Made by a program: the position numbers and the translations under genes. DNA of 64,000 bases from Novipirellula artificiosorum. GTDB lineage: Bacteria > Planctomycetota > Planctomycetia > Pirellulales > Pirellulaceae. The notes beneath the pieces are model-generated. The model searched no databases. It was given only the letters and a program-made list of their open reading frames with translations, and was not told the DNA's origin. The DNA lies in NCBI RefSeq assembly GCF_007860135.1, contig NZ_SJPV01000001.1:358939-422938 (forward strand), in the 5' to 3' direction. This document shows, in pieces, positions 1 to 9,279 of this stretch; within the stretch, counting starts at the first letter, position 1; each line of letters begins with the position of its first letter.

Positions 1-1
1 C

Positions 2-763
2 TGCGACACGAAACCGTACCTGCGTGGTGGGTTTGCGGAGTACATGTACATTCGGCCGCGAACTCATTTGTTCAAAGTGCCTGAAGACATGCCGACCGAC
101 GTCGCCGTCTTCGTCGAAGAAATGGCAGTGGCCTTTCACGCTCTGGCCCGCGCGAGCGTGCCGTTCGCTCCGGTCAACGAAGGTTTCGGCCCGGGGATGT
201 CCGTAGCCGTGCTGGGCAATGGTCCGCTGGGTATTCTTCACGGCATCATGGCCCGGATTCAAGGAGGCGGGTTGGCGGTTGCGACGGACTTGTCTGATCT
301 GCGACTCGGCGTTGCGAAGAATCTGTATGCCGACGTCACGATCAATGCGTCCAAAGTAGACATGGAAGAGCGCATCGATCGGGTCAAGGAAATGACCGAG
401 GGAGTTGGTCCTGATTTGGTGATCGAGTCGGCCGGTGAACCGGAAGCCTTTCTTGAAGCATTGAGGATGGTCCGCAAAGGAGGGACAGTCATCGAAGTGG
501 GCAACTGGGTCGATCTTGGCAAGACGGTTCCGCTCGATGTCATGCGACACATCAACTCGAAGAACCTGCACATCCACTCGGTCTTTCACTGCGGAACCAA
601 CTGGCGCCCCGTGTTGAAGGTCTTGCAACAACAGGCGAATCGTTATAACTTTCCTTCAATGATTACGCACCGCATGAGTCTCGATGAGTTGGTAGACGGA
701 TTCGGCACGGTGACGAAGTTCGATGAATGCGTCAAAATTGAGGTCGTGCCGCACAAGGCGTGA
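2..763 (+). CDS. Zinc-type alcohol/polyol dehydrogenase (5' end outside window)
   Basis: The reading frame is open from base 2, so only the C-terminal 253 residues are present; the N-terminal catalytic zinc site lies outside the window. The visible part contains the Rossmann fold of a medium-chain dehydrogenase, with a GNGPLG nucleotide loop near visible residue 65, followed by the usual alternating beta/alpha pattern (VIESAGEPEAF, GGTVIEVGNW). Such enzymes oxidise a sugar alcohol or sugar with NAD(P)+. It ends 33 bases before the RbsD-like gene and is the first visible gene of the uptake operon, so it probably oxidises the imported compound. The substrate cannot be read from the sequence: sorbitol-, threonine- and polyol-dehydrogenase-like enzymes share this fold. 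Confidence 0.85.
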   Translation, partial: CDTKPYLRGGFAEYMYIRPRTHLFKVPEDMPTDVAVFVEEMAVAFHALARASVPFAPVNEGFGPGMSVAVLGNGPLGILHGIMARIQGGGLAVATDLSDLRLGVAKNLYADVTINASKVDMEERIDRVKEMTEGVGPDLVIESAGEPEAFLEALRMVRKGGTVIEVGNWVDLGKTVPLDVMRHINSKNLHIHSVFHCGTNWRPVLKVLQQQANRYNFPSMITHRMSLDELVDGFGTVTKFDECVKIEVVPHKA

Positions 764-795
764 GAGGTAGGAAACCAAACGACTGCAGGTGCTCC

Positions 796-1203
796 ATGAA
801 ACGAACCCGACTACTCAACAGCGAACTCAGCTACGAGATCAGCCGAATTGGACATACGGCGTCGCTCACGTTGTGCGACGCCGGTTTGCCGATTCCTTCT
901 GGAGTCAAACGGATCGATTTGGCGATCGAACGCGGATATCCTTCGTTTCTCAAGACGCTCGACGCCCTGTTGAGCGAGATGATGGTCGAAGAGATTGTGG
1001 TCGCCAGTGAGATTCACGAACACAACTCAAAGACCTTTGAGGGCATGTTGGACGTGTTCAAGCGGCACGACATAAAACCTGTCGTCACATCAATTTCGCA
1101 TGAAGAGTTTAAGCAACTGACTCGCGAAAGCGAAGTAATGGTTCGTACGGGTGAATGCACTCCGTACGCAAATGTTATCCTGAAGTCCGGCGTGGTGTTT
1201 TGA
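796..1203 (+). CDS. rbsD: D-ribose pyranase family protein (RbsD/FucU)
   Basis: At 135 residues this matches RbsD over its whole length. RbsD interconverts pyranose and furanose forms of ribose after uptake. The family landmarks are present: LNSEL near the N-terminus, IGHT with the presumed catalytic histidine at about residue 20, CDAGLPIP, the HEEFK segment, and the C-terminal GECTPYAN substrate-binding motif. The ATG at 796 is chosen because it aligns with the known RbsD start and has AGG eight bases upstream; an in-frame upstream start at 760 would add a non-homologous tail. One oddity is that the residue following IGHT is alanine, where the E. coli and B. subtilis proteins, as I remember them, have aspartate. 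The sugar handled may therefore differ from ribose. Confidence 0.85.
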   Translation: MKRTRLLNSELSYEISRIGHTASLTLCDAGLPIPSGVKRIDLAIERGYPSFLKTLDALLSEMMVEEIVVASEIHEHNSKTFEGMLDVFKRHDIKPVVTSISHEEFKQLTRESEVMVRTGECTPYANVILKSGVVF

Positions 1204-1296
1204 TTATCGCGAGCGGCGTAAACTTCCAGCTTGCGTTTCGTTGAATTCCGTAAATGGCAAGCTCGAAGCTTACCCTACTTTTACCTAGCTAAAGTG

Positions 1297-2262
1297 ATGA
1301 ATCGAACTAAACTCGCCTGCCTGCTAATTCTCTCATTCGCCGGTTGCACCAGCAAAATAACCAGCAATGAGTCGTCGTCCGGCAAAGCGGAAGGACCCAA
1401 GAGGATCGCTGTGATCATCTCGACACTGAACAATCCGTGGTTCGTCGTCTTAGGAGAAACGGCTCGCGACCGTGCCGTGGAACTTGGCTATGAAGCCAAT
1501 ATGTTCGATTCGCAAAATGACACGGCTAAAGAGGCGGAGCATTTTGACAACGTCATCGCCGCAGGCTACTCGGCTATCCTGTTTAATCCGACCGATGCAG
1601 ACGGTTCGATTGCCAACGTCAAACGAGCAACGAAAGCCGGCATTCCAGTCTTTTGCATCGATCGCGAGATTAACTCGAGCGACGCCGCGACCGCTCAGTT
1701 GTTGTCGGACAACTACTCGGGGTGCGTCGAACTTGGCAAGTATTTTGTCGAGAAGCTCGGCGAGAAGGGAAAATACGTCGAGCTGTTGGGGTTGGTCGGA
1801 GACAACAACACCTGGAACCGTTCCAAAGGCTTTCATAGCGTCGTCGATCGGTACGAAGGACTGGAAATGGTCGCCCAACAAAGCGCGGACTTCGATCGCA
1901 ATAAGGCACTCGAAGTCATGGAATCAATTCTGCAATCGCACGACGACATCAATGCCGTGTTCTGTGGCAATGATGCGATGGCGATGGGGGCCTACCAGGC
2001 ATTGCTGGCGGCAGGCAAGGCCGAGGGGGTGAAAGTGTTCGGGTATGACGGATCGGAAGATGTCGTCAAGTCGATTAGCGAAGGCAAGATCGCTGCGACC
2101 GTGATGCAGTATCCCAAAGTGATGGCCCAAACATCGGCCGAATACGCGCATGAGTACCTGGCTAACGGCCAACGCGATTTTGAACAGAAAATTCCGGTCA
2201 ACGTCGATCTGGTTTCGCAAGAGAACATCGATGACTTCGCTGGCTACGGGAAAAAGGAGTAG
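1297..2262 (+). CDS. rbsB: Sugar ABC transporter periplasmic binding lipoprotein, RbsB type
   Basis: A 321-residue member of the pentose-binding periplasmic family. The ATG at 1297 gives a short hydrophobic leader ending in a lipobox (LSFAGC, Cys17), so it is probably an outer-surface-anchored or periplasmic lipoprotein and not freely soluble. Expected ligand-pocket landmarks are visible in order: [12 protein letters not shown], the DRE segment, an NRSKGF arginine, CGNDAMAMG and GYDGSED. It delivers substrate to the RbsA/RbsC transporter encoded downstream. The following gene starts two bases after the stop and its ribosome site overlaps this gene's end (AAAAAGGAG). The exact sugar is uncertain; ribose is one candidate, and a pentitol or tetritol is another given the neighbours. 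Confidence 0.9.
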   Translation: MNRTKLACLLILSFAGCTSKITSNESSSGKAEGPKRIAVIISTLNNPWFVVLGETARDRAVELGYEANMFDSQNDTAKEAEHFDNVIAAGYSAILFNPTDADGSIANVKRATKAGIPVFCIDREINSSDAATAQLLSDNYSGCVELGKYFVEKLGEKGKYVELLGLVGDNNTWNRSKGFHSVVDRYEGLEMVAQQSADFDRNKALEVMESILQSHDDINAVFCGNDAMAMGAYQALLAAGKAEGVKVFGYDGSEDVVKSISEGKIAATVMQYPKVMAQTSAEYAHEYLANGQRDFEQKIPVNVDLVSQENIDDFAGYGKKE

Positions 2263-2264
2263 CC

Positions 2265-2972
2265 GTGTCGCGAACGAGCATGATCAAATGCGGTTTGTCG
2301 TTGATGGTTGTATGCCTCGTCTGCTGGTTCTTTCCACTCTTTCATATCCGACCGTTGGATGGCCGTAGGGCAGAGTCCCGCTATCTAGCCGCAACGCCTC
2401 GTCAATCAGGTTCTGCCGATCCAGTCGCTTACGTGCGAGAGTTTTGGGACGGACCACTAAAAGCGGGCGACGTTGGCACCGACATCGCTCAACTCTGGAA
2501 TGCCTTCGATGCCGACGCAACGGGAGCAAGAAGCCAATATGGTCGACAGGCCGGACTTGGTGGAGCATGGTATTTTTGTGTGCGTGGGCAAGGCAACGTC
2601 CAGACGGTAGAGAAGGACCGCGTTGTCCTCACAGTCACGGGCAGTTCACGCAACGTCTGTCTCGAACTTGGAGTCGTTGTCGACAACACGGTTCGTGAAG
2701 CGATTGGTGTGAAGGCCAGTGGCTTCGCTAACTCACAAGACTTCAACGCAGTCTCGTCGGAGCTGAATCGCCGCGCCGAACAGAGAGTCATTGCATCCAA
2801 TCGAGCGATCATGAAAGAAGGCGTGGTCGTCGATTTCGTCGGCTGTGCAAAGATTGGCGGCAAATCAGACCTTGATCCGTTGTGCCTGATTCCGATTCAA
2901 CTTCAGGCTCGCGCCAGTGAAGAAGGCAACGCTGGATTGAACAAAGAAGCCCCTGCTGGAGCAACTCCATGA
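2265..2972 (+). CDS. DUF2291 family protein of sugar/polyol ABC operons
   Basis: The 235-residue product begins with a GTG at 2265, placed by the AAAAAGGAG immediately upstream. Residues 8-24 form a membrane-spanning or signal segment; the rest would be periplasmic. The central and C-terminal motifs (GVKASGF, FNAVSSELNRRAEQ, and a terminal IPIQL strand) fit the DUF2291 family, which I recall as recurring inside ribose- or erythritol-type ABC transporter operons. No biochemical role is established for it to my knowledge. Its place between the binding protein and the ATPase, with tight or overlapping junctions on both sides, argues for a part in transport, for example as an accessory solute receptor or assembly factor. 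The family assignment is from memory of its motifs. Confidence 0.7.
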   Translation: MSRTSMIKCGLSLMVVCLVCWFFPLFHIRPLDGRRAESRYLAATPRQSGSADPVAYVREFWDGPLKAGDVGTDIAQLWNAFDADATGARSQYGRQAGLGGAWYFCVRGQGNVQTVEKDRVVLTVTGSSRNVCLELGVVVDNTVREAIGVKASGFANSQDFNAVSSELNRRAEQRVIASNRAIMKEGVVVDFVGCAKIGGKSDLDPLCLIPIQLQARASEEGNAGLNKEAPAGATP

Positions 2973-4540
2973 TCCAGTCCGCGGCAAACAGCCAGGTTGT
3001 GTTGGCGGGTCAGGGAATCGTCAAACGTTATCCTGGCGTGTTGGCGTTGAATCAAGTCGACTTTGAAGTGCGAGCCGGAGAAGTTCACGGCTTGATCGGC
3101 GAAAACGGCGCTGGAAAATCGACGCTGATGCATATCCTGGCGGGGGCGAATCGCGCTGATGAAGGTGTGATCTTGCTGGACGGAGAACCCGTTCAATTCG
3201 CCAATCCACGTGAAGCGTCGGATCGCGGTATCGCGTTGGTGCATCAGGAATTGAATCTTGTTCCGCACCTCTCGGTCGCAGAAAACATCTTTCTTGGTCG
3301 CGAGCTTGTCTCCAGGGCCGGACTGATTCGCTCGCGGGATCAGAACGTGCAGTGTCGCCAGTTGCTGGCCGATCTGGATGATACGATCGATCCTGGTACG
3401 AAAGTTCATCAGTTGCGAGTCGGGCAGCAACAGGTGGTCGAGATTGCCAAAGCGATCAATTCCAACGCACGCGTGATCTTCATGGACGAGCCGACGTCGG
3501 CGATCAGCGATCAGGAAGTCGAATCGTTGTTCCGTCTGATCCGGTCGCTGCGGGATTCCGGTGTTTCCATCGTATACGTGTCCCACAAACTGGAGGAACT
3601 GCTGAACATCAGCGACCGGATAACCGTCCTGCGTGATGGCCAACTTGTGGAGACAGTAGAGACCGCCGATGCTGATCGGGATTCGATCGTACGACTAATG
3701 GTGGGCCGACAAATCGATGATCTCTACATTCATTCGCCCGCTTTGCCCGACCAACCTGAACGTCTGCGCGTTGAATTGCTGTCGCTGGCACGCAGGCACG
3801 CGAGGCGCCCGCTGGTGGACGGCGTATCGTTTTCTGTACGTGGCGGCGAAGTGTTCGGCGTCTTCGGTTTGATGGGGGCTGGACGCACGGAGTTGCTGGA
3901 ATCGATCTTTGGGCTGCATCCCCGCCTCGTTACTGGAGTCATTGCAATCGATGGCGTGAACAGCCTATTCACATCGCCAGAACAGGCATTGCACGGTGGC
4001 CTGGGGCTCGTTCCGGAAGACCGCAAGCACAAGGGGCTCATCCCTGGCATGAGCGTCGAACAGAACATCAGTCTGTCGAATCTGGTGGCTATGGAGACCG
4101 CCGGATTGCTGAGCGGCCGGCGCGAACGAGATCACGCCCTGTCGTTCGTCGAGCGATTCTCGATTCGGACCCCCAACATCTCGCAGCCCGTGCGCGCCCT
4201 GAGTGGTGGCAATCAGCAGAAGGTTGTTTTGTCGAAAGTGCTTTCCAGGAAGCCAGGAGTGTTGATGCTGGACGAGCCCACGCGCGGCATCGACGTTAGC
4301 GCGAAACGAGAAATTTATGGACTGATCGATCGGTTAAAGCAACAGGGAATAGCAATCGTCGTCGTTTCTTCGGAGCTGCCGGAAATGTTGGGTATTGCTG
4401 ATCGAATCATGGTGATGTGCGAAGGTCGCAAGACCGGCGAATTCGAAAGATCCGCAGCGAATGAAGTGACATTGATGCGAGCCGCAGTACCTCAAACAGT
4501 AGTGACTATGGCAGCAGCCGGAGACGAGCCGGTCGAATGA
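2969..4540 (+). CDS. rbsA: Sugar ABC transporter double ATP-binding protein, RbsA type
   Basis: A 523-residue fused ABC ATPase powering import by the RbsC-type permease. The first half (residues about 7-240) has Walker A GENGAGKST, a degenerate signature in RVGQQQVVEIAK and Walker B VIFMDEPTS. The second half (about 255-500) has the atypical P-loop GLMGAGRTE, signature SGGNQQK and Walker B VLMLDEPTRGID. This asymmetry is normal for RbsA/MglA/XylG proteins. The ATG at 2969 overlaps the stop of the upstream gene in an ATGA junction, indicating translational coupling. The length matches the family (about 500 residues). Paralogues for ribose, galactose and xylose look alike, so the symbol denotes family and not proven ribose specificity. 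Confidence 0.92.
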   Translation: MIQSAANSQVVLAGQGIVKRYPGVLALNQVDFEVRAGEVHGLIGENGAGKSTLMHILAGANRADEGVILLDGEPVQFANPREASDRGIALVHQELNLVPHLSVAENIFLGRELVSRAGLIRSRDQNVQCRQLLADLDDTIDPGTKVHQLRVGQQQVVEIAKAINSNARVIFMDEPTSAISDQEVESLFRLIRSLRDSGVSIVYVSHKLEELLNISDRITVLRDGQLVETVETADADRDSIVRLMVGRQIDDLYIHSPALPDQPERLRVELLSLARRHARRPLVDGVSFSVRGGEVFGVFGLMGAGRTELLESIFGLHPRLVTGVIAIDGVNSLFTSPEQALHGGLGLVPEDRKHKGLIPGMSVEQNISLSNLVAMETAGLLSGRRERDHALSFVERFSIRTPNISQPVRALSGGNQQKVVLSKVLSRKPGVLMLDEPTRGIDVSAKREIYGLIDRLKQQGIAIVVVSSELPEMLGIADRIMVMCEGRKTGEFERSAANEVTLMRAAVPQTVVTMAAAGDEPVE

Positions 4541-4567
4541 ATCCCATCAACCTGGCAACAATCGAAC

Positions 4568-5545
4568 ATGCGTGACAAAACACAACTCTGGCAAGATGCA
4601 CGCCGCTTTCAGTCACTGCTCGTCCTGGTCCTGATGATCGTGGCGATGAGCCTGCTGTCGGATCGCTTTCTGACTCAGACAAACGGCCTAAACATCATGC
4701 GGCAGATCTCCGTCAACGTCTGCCTTTCGATTGGCATGACCATGGTGATCTTGTCCGGCGGCATCGACCTGTCAGTGGGATCAGTGCTTGCGTTTTCCGG
4801 CGCGATCACTGCGGGGCTGATCAAATCGGCGATGCCGCTGCCCTGGCTGGGAGTGGAACTGCAATTCACAACATGGGGAGCGATCGTCGCCGGATTGACC
4901 GTGGGTTTGTGTCTGGGCTGGTTCAACGGACAGTTGATCACTCGGCTGAAGATCCCCCCCTTCGTCGCGACGCTTGGCATGCTTAGCATTGCCCGCGGCA
5001 TGACGATGCTCTGGACCAGAGGCTTTCCGATTACCGGCCTGGGCGACGGATTCGCGACCCTCGGAACACGATCGGTGCTGGGCGTCCCGACGCCCGTATG
5101 GATTGCGGGAAGCCTTGTCGGTGTCTTTGTCTTGTTCACGAAGAAGACGCGTTTAGGTCGCTACATTTATGCTGTCGGCGGGAATGAACAGACCGCCAGA
5201 TTGTCCGGGCTGAGCGTGAATCGCATCAAAGTCGTCGTTTACACACTCGCCGGCGCATTGTCGGCAGTTGCCGGACTGATCATGACCTCGCGACTGGACT
5301 CGGCTCAGCCCAACGCGGGAACCGGATACGAATTGGACAGCATCGCCGCCGTCGTCATTGGAGGGACGTCGCTTTCAGGCGGCCGCGGAACCATCCTCGG
5401 TACCGTCATCGGTTGCCTGATCATCGGAGTCTTAAACAGCGGACTGGTCCTGTTAAACGTTTCGCCCTTTTGGCAACAAGTCGTCAAAGGCAGTGTGATC
5501 CTGGTTGCAGTGGCCATCGATAGAATGCGCGAGTCCAACGACTGA
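4568..5545 (+). CDS. rbsC: Sugar ABC transporter permease, RbsC type
   Basis: A 325-residue hydrophobic protein with about eight to ten predicted membrane segments, typical of BPD_transp_2 sugar permeases. Family landmarks include the SGGIDLSVGS segment near residue 62, the LKIPPFVATLGM segment, a YAVGGNEQTARLSGL cytoplasmic loop that docks to the ATPase, and IAAVVIGGTSLSGGRGT. It forms the inner-membrane channel used with the double ATPase and the lipoprotein binding protein. It starts 27 bases after the ATPase gene and is the last gene of the operon; no clear terminator hairpin directly follows it, and the next stretch is gene-poor. Confidence 0.92.
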   Translation: MRDKTQLWQDARRFQSLLVLVLMIVAMSLLSDRFLTQTNGLNIMRQISVNVCLSIGMTMVILSGGIDLSVGSVLAFSGAITAGLIKSAMPLPWLGVELQFTTWGAIVAGLTVGLCLGWFNGQLITRLKIPPFVATLGMLSIARGMTMLWTRGFPITGLGDGFATLGTRSVLGVPTPVWIAGSLVGVFVLFTKKTRLGRYIYAVGGNEQTARLSGLSVNRIKVVVYTLAGALSAVAGLIMTSRLDSAQPNAGTGYELDSIAAVVIGGTSLSGGRGTILGTVIGCLIIGVLNSGLVLLNVSPFWQQVVKGSVILVAVAIDRMRESND

Positions 5546-5622
5546 ATCCCTCCGTGCACAGACACGAGGCTAGATTTCCCACTCATGTTTCTGTTGGACC
5601 TTGTCAACGAAAGGCTGCCCTT

Positions 5623-5925
5623 CTACAGAACGGGGCGTGCGTTATCCGAAGGAGGCGCATACCAGATGACGTGAAATGGACTAGCTCTGCCGGCCTGAAC
5701 GAGATCGTGTTCGGAATCTGAAAAGTGGGAGTTTTTGAAAGTCCGGGCAAGCCAGAACATGCAGGCGGCCGACTTCTGTTTCTTGAAGTCTCCTGCGTCC
5801 GCGTAACTGAAAAGAAGGCCCGTCGGAGACGAAAAATAGATGGGGACGTATCCGGTTTGGGACAGCCCCGGCACTTTTGAAAGACCGAAGTCAGATCCAA
5901 GCGAGGTCCCCATGCGAAGAGAAAC
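5623..5925 (-). pseudogene. Fragment of a heparinase II/III-like gene
   Basis: A reverse-strand open segment of about 100 codons encodes SKVPGLSQTGYVPIYF, LLFSYADAGD and MFWLARTF followed by SPFHVIWY. From memory, these resemble an internal stretch of planctomycete heparinase II/III-like polysaccharide lyases, where SFNFADAGD-type and FWLA-type strings occur. Such enzymes exceed 600 residues, but here an in-frame stop lies just upstream of the segment (near 5926-5928) and another ends it at 5623. No matching sequence is evident in other frames nearby. I read it as a decayed relic of a larger gene. The alternative is a chance open frame, but the composition is too protein-like for that to be my first choice. 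Confidence 0.5.
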
Positions 5926-6061
5926 TCAGAAACAAAGGATATTTGCATTTTATCCAACTAGGGCCACAACCTGTTGGCAGATAACGAGATGGTTTGTTTG
6001 CAGCTCGACTAGCCCACGCCAAAAAATTTCTAACCGTGTCTTGTCGCCCCGACTTGAAACC

Positions 6062-6100
6062 AAAACAGCTCGTCGCATCGATTTGCGGCGAGCTGTTTTT
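6062..6100. terminator. Strong hairpin with T-run, probably bidirectional terminator
   Basis: The left arm AAAACAGCTCGTCGC and right arm GCGGCGAGCTGTTTT pair over 15 positions with one G-T wobble around an eight-base loop (ATCGATTT). A T-run follows on both strands, because the arms themselves begin with A and end with T. This is the form of a Rho-independent terminator working in either direction. It lies about 500 bases after the permease gene, so it could end read-through from that operon or belong to the lost reverse-strand gene. Confidence 0.7.
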
Positions 6101-6417
6101 CGTTTGCTGTGAACGAGATATGCAAACCACGAAGTTCAGGTTAGTCAGAAACAAGCGAAAAACTCGCCACCAATTTCCCGGGTTGTTCAGCAGAGACCAC
6201 CAAGCTTCGTGACGCGATTCAATTGCAATTAGCAAAAACGGGATCGGATCGCGTGCTTCGATAGCCCAGCGGACTGGCCAAGCTGGAGCTGTACGCCAAT
6301 GCCCATGCCAATCCTCACGCTTACCATGCTGGGCGCGTCCAAGGTCCTGGGACCTCCGTGAACGCAACCGTCAGCGGTGAGTAGGCCTCCCTTAATCAAG
6401 ATGCCGTGGCCTCCGCT

Positions 6418-6450
6418 AACTTGCGTCGGTTGGACCAGCCGACGCGAGTT
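6418..6450. terminator. Hairpin, possible terminator
   Basis: AACTTGCGTCGG (6418-6429) can pair with CCGACGCGAGTT (6439-6450) over 12 positions with one wobble, leaving a nine-base loop. The T-rich tail is short (TTTATTG), so it could be a weak terminator or a transcribed hairpin. No gene ends close by on either strand. Confidence 0.4.
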
Positions 6451-7057
6451 TATTGCTCCGTTTCGGCGCGCCGGTCTGTTTCACCGATGCGATTTCCGTG
6501 ATTCGGCAGCGCGCTCCGCTGGCCGACTCTGATCTTTGACAATTTAGTTGTTGCCATGTTGGAGCCGCTGGGGTTGGCGGTCCCGACGGTTTGACGCCTC
6601 TGCAACAAACAAACTAGAACGGATTCCCTACACGGGGCAGTGCTGGTGAAGGCACGGCGGCTCCTTGACGAAAGATCACTCGATGAACTTGCTGCCAATT
6701 CGACGGTGGTAGGGGGTCAGCCGTGGCATGCCTCCCCTATTTTCGCCACTGCAACTGGCTTCGGTCGTGCGGCGAGTATACAATCGGGAAAGCGTGAATC
6801 GCCTCGGCTCCGCAGCTCGGTTCCGCAACAACCTCCACATTAGAACGCAACATGCGACATGAACTTGGTGTCGAGATAGACCGGCCGAGTTCACGTTCAA
6901 GGATCTTCACGGGCGGATACGGGTGACCCAAACGGCCAACGTAACCGGCAAGGGCATCTTCAGGTCATTCCTGTTCCTTTTTGGGTGGATGATGAACAAG
7001 TCAAGCTGCGAAGCAGGCCAAAAGGAACTCAACCGTTTGAAGCGATTCTATAAATCG

Positions 7058-8998
7058 ATGTTTCCTGACCGCCACCCCGTTAGCCGAGACACCCACGACC
7101 GGCTGAAGCTTCGGCGAAGCCAAGTGACCAGGAAGGTTGCCTTGTCCCTTCTTGCTGGGATCTGGCTTTGCCCGACTCCGCTTGTTCAAGCACAATCGGG
7201 TTTGCGTGATTCACTTGAGCGCTTGGACAGAAACCAAAACGGAAAAATTGAACCAGCGGAGATCACGCCGCTGGCACGCCCCTATTTGGAACGGATCACT
7301 AAGGCGAGGCGAATGTCGCTTGACCGCCCCAACGAGATCGAAAGCCTGCAAGAGGCGGCACGTATCTACTACGCTTTGCAAAACGGTGTTGCGGGCGCAC
7401 GTGTGATCCCCTCAGACGACAGCACCGTGCGACCGTTCGGCACCGATTCGGATCAACCGATGGTCCCTGAGTTCGGGTTGGCCGAGATCCGGTATCCTTA
7501 CACTCAGGATGATATTGACGAGGCCAATCGAACGCTGCGCCGATACGATCGAAATGGTGACGACTACATCGATCGCGAGGAAGCGCGCCGGGGCGAGTGG
7601 ACGCACCGCGATCCCTTTGAGGAAGACTACGATCATGACAATCGACTGAGCCGTTTGGAGCTCGGCCAACGCTATGCACGGCGGCGATTGTTATCAAGTG
7701 ACTCGGACGAATTGGTCCAGCGTTCAAGAAGAATCGGTAATGGCATCCCCCCGTCGAAACCAGACCCGCTGGAACGACAAGACGCATCTCAGTGGTGGAA
7801 AAAAGGTGGAAACGACTTCTGGTTGACCGCCGCTCTCCTCGGCCGTTTTGATTCGAATAAGAATGGGAAACTGGAGTCACAGGAAGCCACATCGCTAGGC
7901 ATGCCGACCTCTCAGATCGATATCGACCGCGACGGCGATTTGACTCGCGAAGAATTGCATGCGTTTGTGTCCGTGATGCAAGAGGAAGCGGGCGAGGGAT
8001 CGGAGGGAATCCCTGGTTGGTTCTATGAGCTCGACAAGAATCGAGATCAACAGGTGTCGATGATGGAGTTTTCAACGGAGTGGAGCGATGAAAAGATCCT
8101 GGAGTTCCAGCAAATCGACACCAATGGCGATGGGCTGCTGACGACAGCCGAAGTGGTCCAAGCAAAATCAATCGCCGGTGGAACCTACGAGAACCACACA
8201 GCCGAAGTCTTGCCGCCTCGAAGAACGATCATTTCAGAGATCGCCGTGAGCGAAGATTATTTGATTGGCGATTTGAATCTGCGGCTGTCCATCACCCATT
8301 CCAATGTATCCTTCTTGGATGCCTATCTGACCGGACCGGATGGCCAGTGGATCGAACTATTTACCGAAGTGGGGGGTGGTGATGACAACTTTGAGGAGAC
8401 GATTTTCGATGACCAATCCCAGTTCCCCATTATCAAGGCCAGACCGCCTTACAAGGGAACCTTCTTGCCCGAGGGAGTCGTTAAACGACAACCCGGCCTG
8501 AGTTATTACACGGGCAAGAGCATTCAGGGTGTCTGGCAGTTGGTCATCCGTGGCACGCGAAGTGAACGGTTTGGCATGTTGCATTCGTGGAGTCTGATTG
8601 TCAAACCGCAAGCAGACATGATTGACGGGGTCGCCTTAGCCCCTCTAAACGACGGACCTCAACCCACTACCGGGAGAGCTCCGCAAACAGATGGCGTTCG
8701 CGAAACGGTCCAAAAAGAGACGACGAAGGCAACGGAACCGCGGCCGCGGCCGACGAGTGAAAAACCCAAACTCGACTATCAAGCGATTGGACAAAAAATG
8801 GAAGCCGCTGTGGCGGCTGGCCAGATGACCCCCGAACAAGTTCGTCAAGCCTGGATCGCGATTAAAGGACGTGCTGGAGAAAAGGAAAAAGGAGAAAAAG
8901 AAAAAGGCGTGAAGAAAAAAGAGGACGCGAAGAAAGAGTACGGTCTGAAGAAGGAAGGTGGCAATCGTAAATCGGCGAACTCCGAAAAGGCTCGCTGA
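7058..8998 (+). CDS. Secreted EF-hand protein with proprotein-convertase P domain
   Basis: From the ATG at 7058 the product is 646 residues with a signal sequence ending near the VQAQS segment (about residue 47). It contains about seven calcium-loop-like EF hands (for example DRNQNGKIE near 57, DRNGDDYID, DSNKNGKLE, DIDRDGDLT, DTNGDGLLT). Residues about 386-519 form a P/Homo-B domain (opening with strands like ISEIAVSEDY, closing with GVWQLVIRGT and LHSWSLIV). The tail is a charged, lysine/glutamate-rich repeat (KEKGEKEKG). The P domain normally accompanies subtilisin-type proteases, but no protease triad is present. The function is unknown; calcium-dependent surface binding is a reasonable guess. 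Alternative starts are ATG 6923, ATG 6989 and GTG 7124, the last giving the most compact signal peptide. Confidence 0.75.
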   Translation: MFPDRHPVSRDTHDRLKLRRSQVTRKVALSLLAGIWLCPTPLVQAQSGLRDSLERLDRNQNGKIEPAEITPLARPYLERITKARRMSLDRPNEIESLQEAARIYYALQNGVAGARVIPSDDSTVRPFGTDSDQPMVPEFGLAEIRYPYTQDDIDEANRTLRRYDRNGDDYIDREEARRGEWTHRDPFEEDYDHDNRLSRLELGQRYARRRLLSSDSDELVQRSRRIGNGIPPSKPDPLERQDASQWWKKGGNDFWLTAALLGRFDSNKNGKLESQEATSLGMPTSQIDIDRDGDLTREELHAFVSVMQEEAGEGSEGIPGWFYELDKNRDQQVSMMEFSTEWSDEKILEFQQIDTNGDGLLTTAEVVQAKSIAGGTYENHTAEVLPPRRTIISEIAVSEDYLIGDLNLRLSITHSNVSFLDAYLTGPDGQWIELFTEVGGGDDNFEETIFDDQSQFPIIKARPPYKGTFLPEGVVKRQPGLSYYTGKSIQGVWQLVIRGTRSERFGMLHSWSLIVKPQADMIDGVALAPLNDGPQPTTGRAPQTDGVRETVQKETTKATEPRPRPTSEKPKLDYQAIGQKMEAAVAAGQMTPEQVRQAWIAIKGRAGEKEKGEKEKGVKKKEDAKKEYGLKKEGGNRKSANSEKAR

Positions 8999-9279
8999 CA
9001 GTGGGGTTGTCGCCAAGCTCCCTCACTTTGAGTGGTCCACACCGAAGCGAACGATCACTGCTGCCAAGGCGTTTCCAAACCAAGAGGGAAAGCCTTGCTG
9101 GTTTGCTTGCCCACGCTTGAAGAAAGTGGAGCTCGGTGCCTCGGGCCGGCCCGGGGAGCGAAAGAATTTTGCGTTCAGGTCATCAGAATGGTATCGTACC
9201 TGTTCCAAGCAAAACGAATCCGTTCTCTGCCGGGACGCAACCTGCTTCCTACCGACACCTCCCCAAGTGGAACCTCCCC

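Larger units (their letters stand above)
5926..7057. other. Gene-poor interval
   Basis: Apart from two hairpins listed separately, I see no credible gene in this 1.1 kb. The open frames here are short, overlap each other on both strands and show no recognisable motif or membrane pattern. An open frame that joins the EF-hand gene begins at 6923, but the segment between 6923 and 7057 lacks homologous features. The stretch may be eroded DNA from the gene whose fragment precedes it. Confidence 0.5.
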
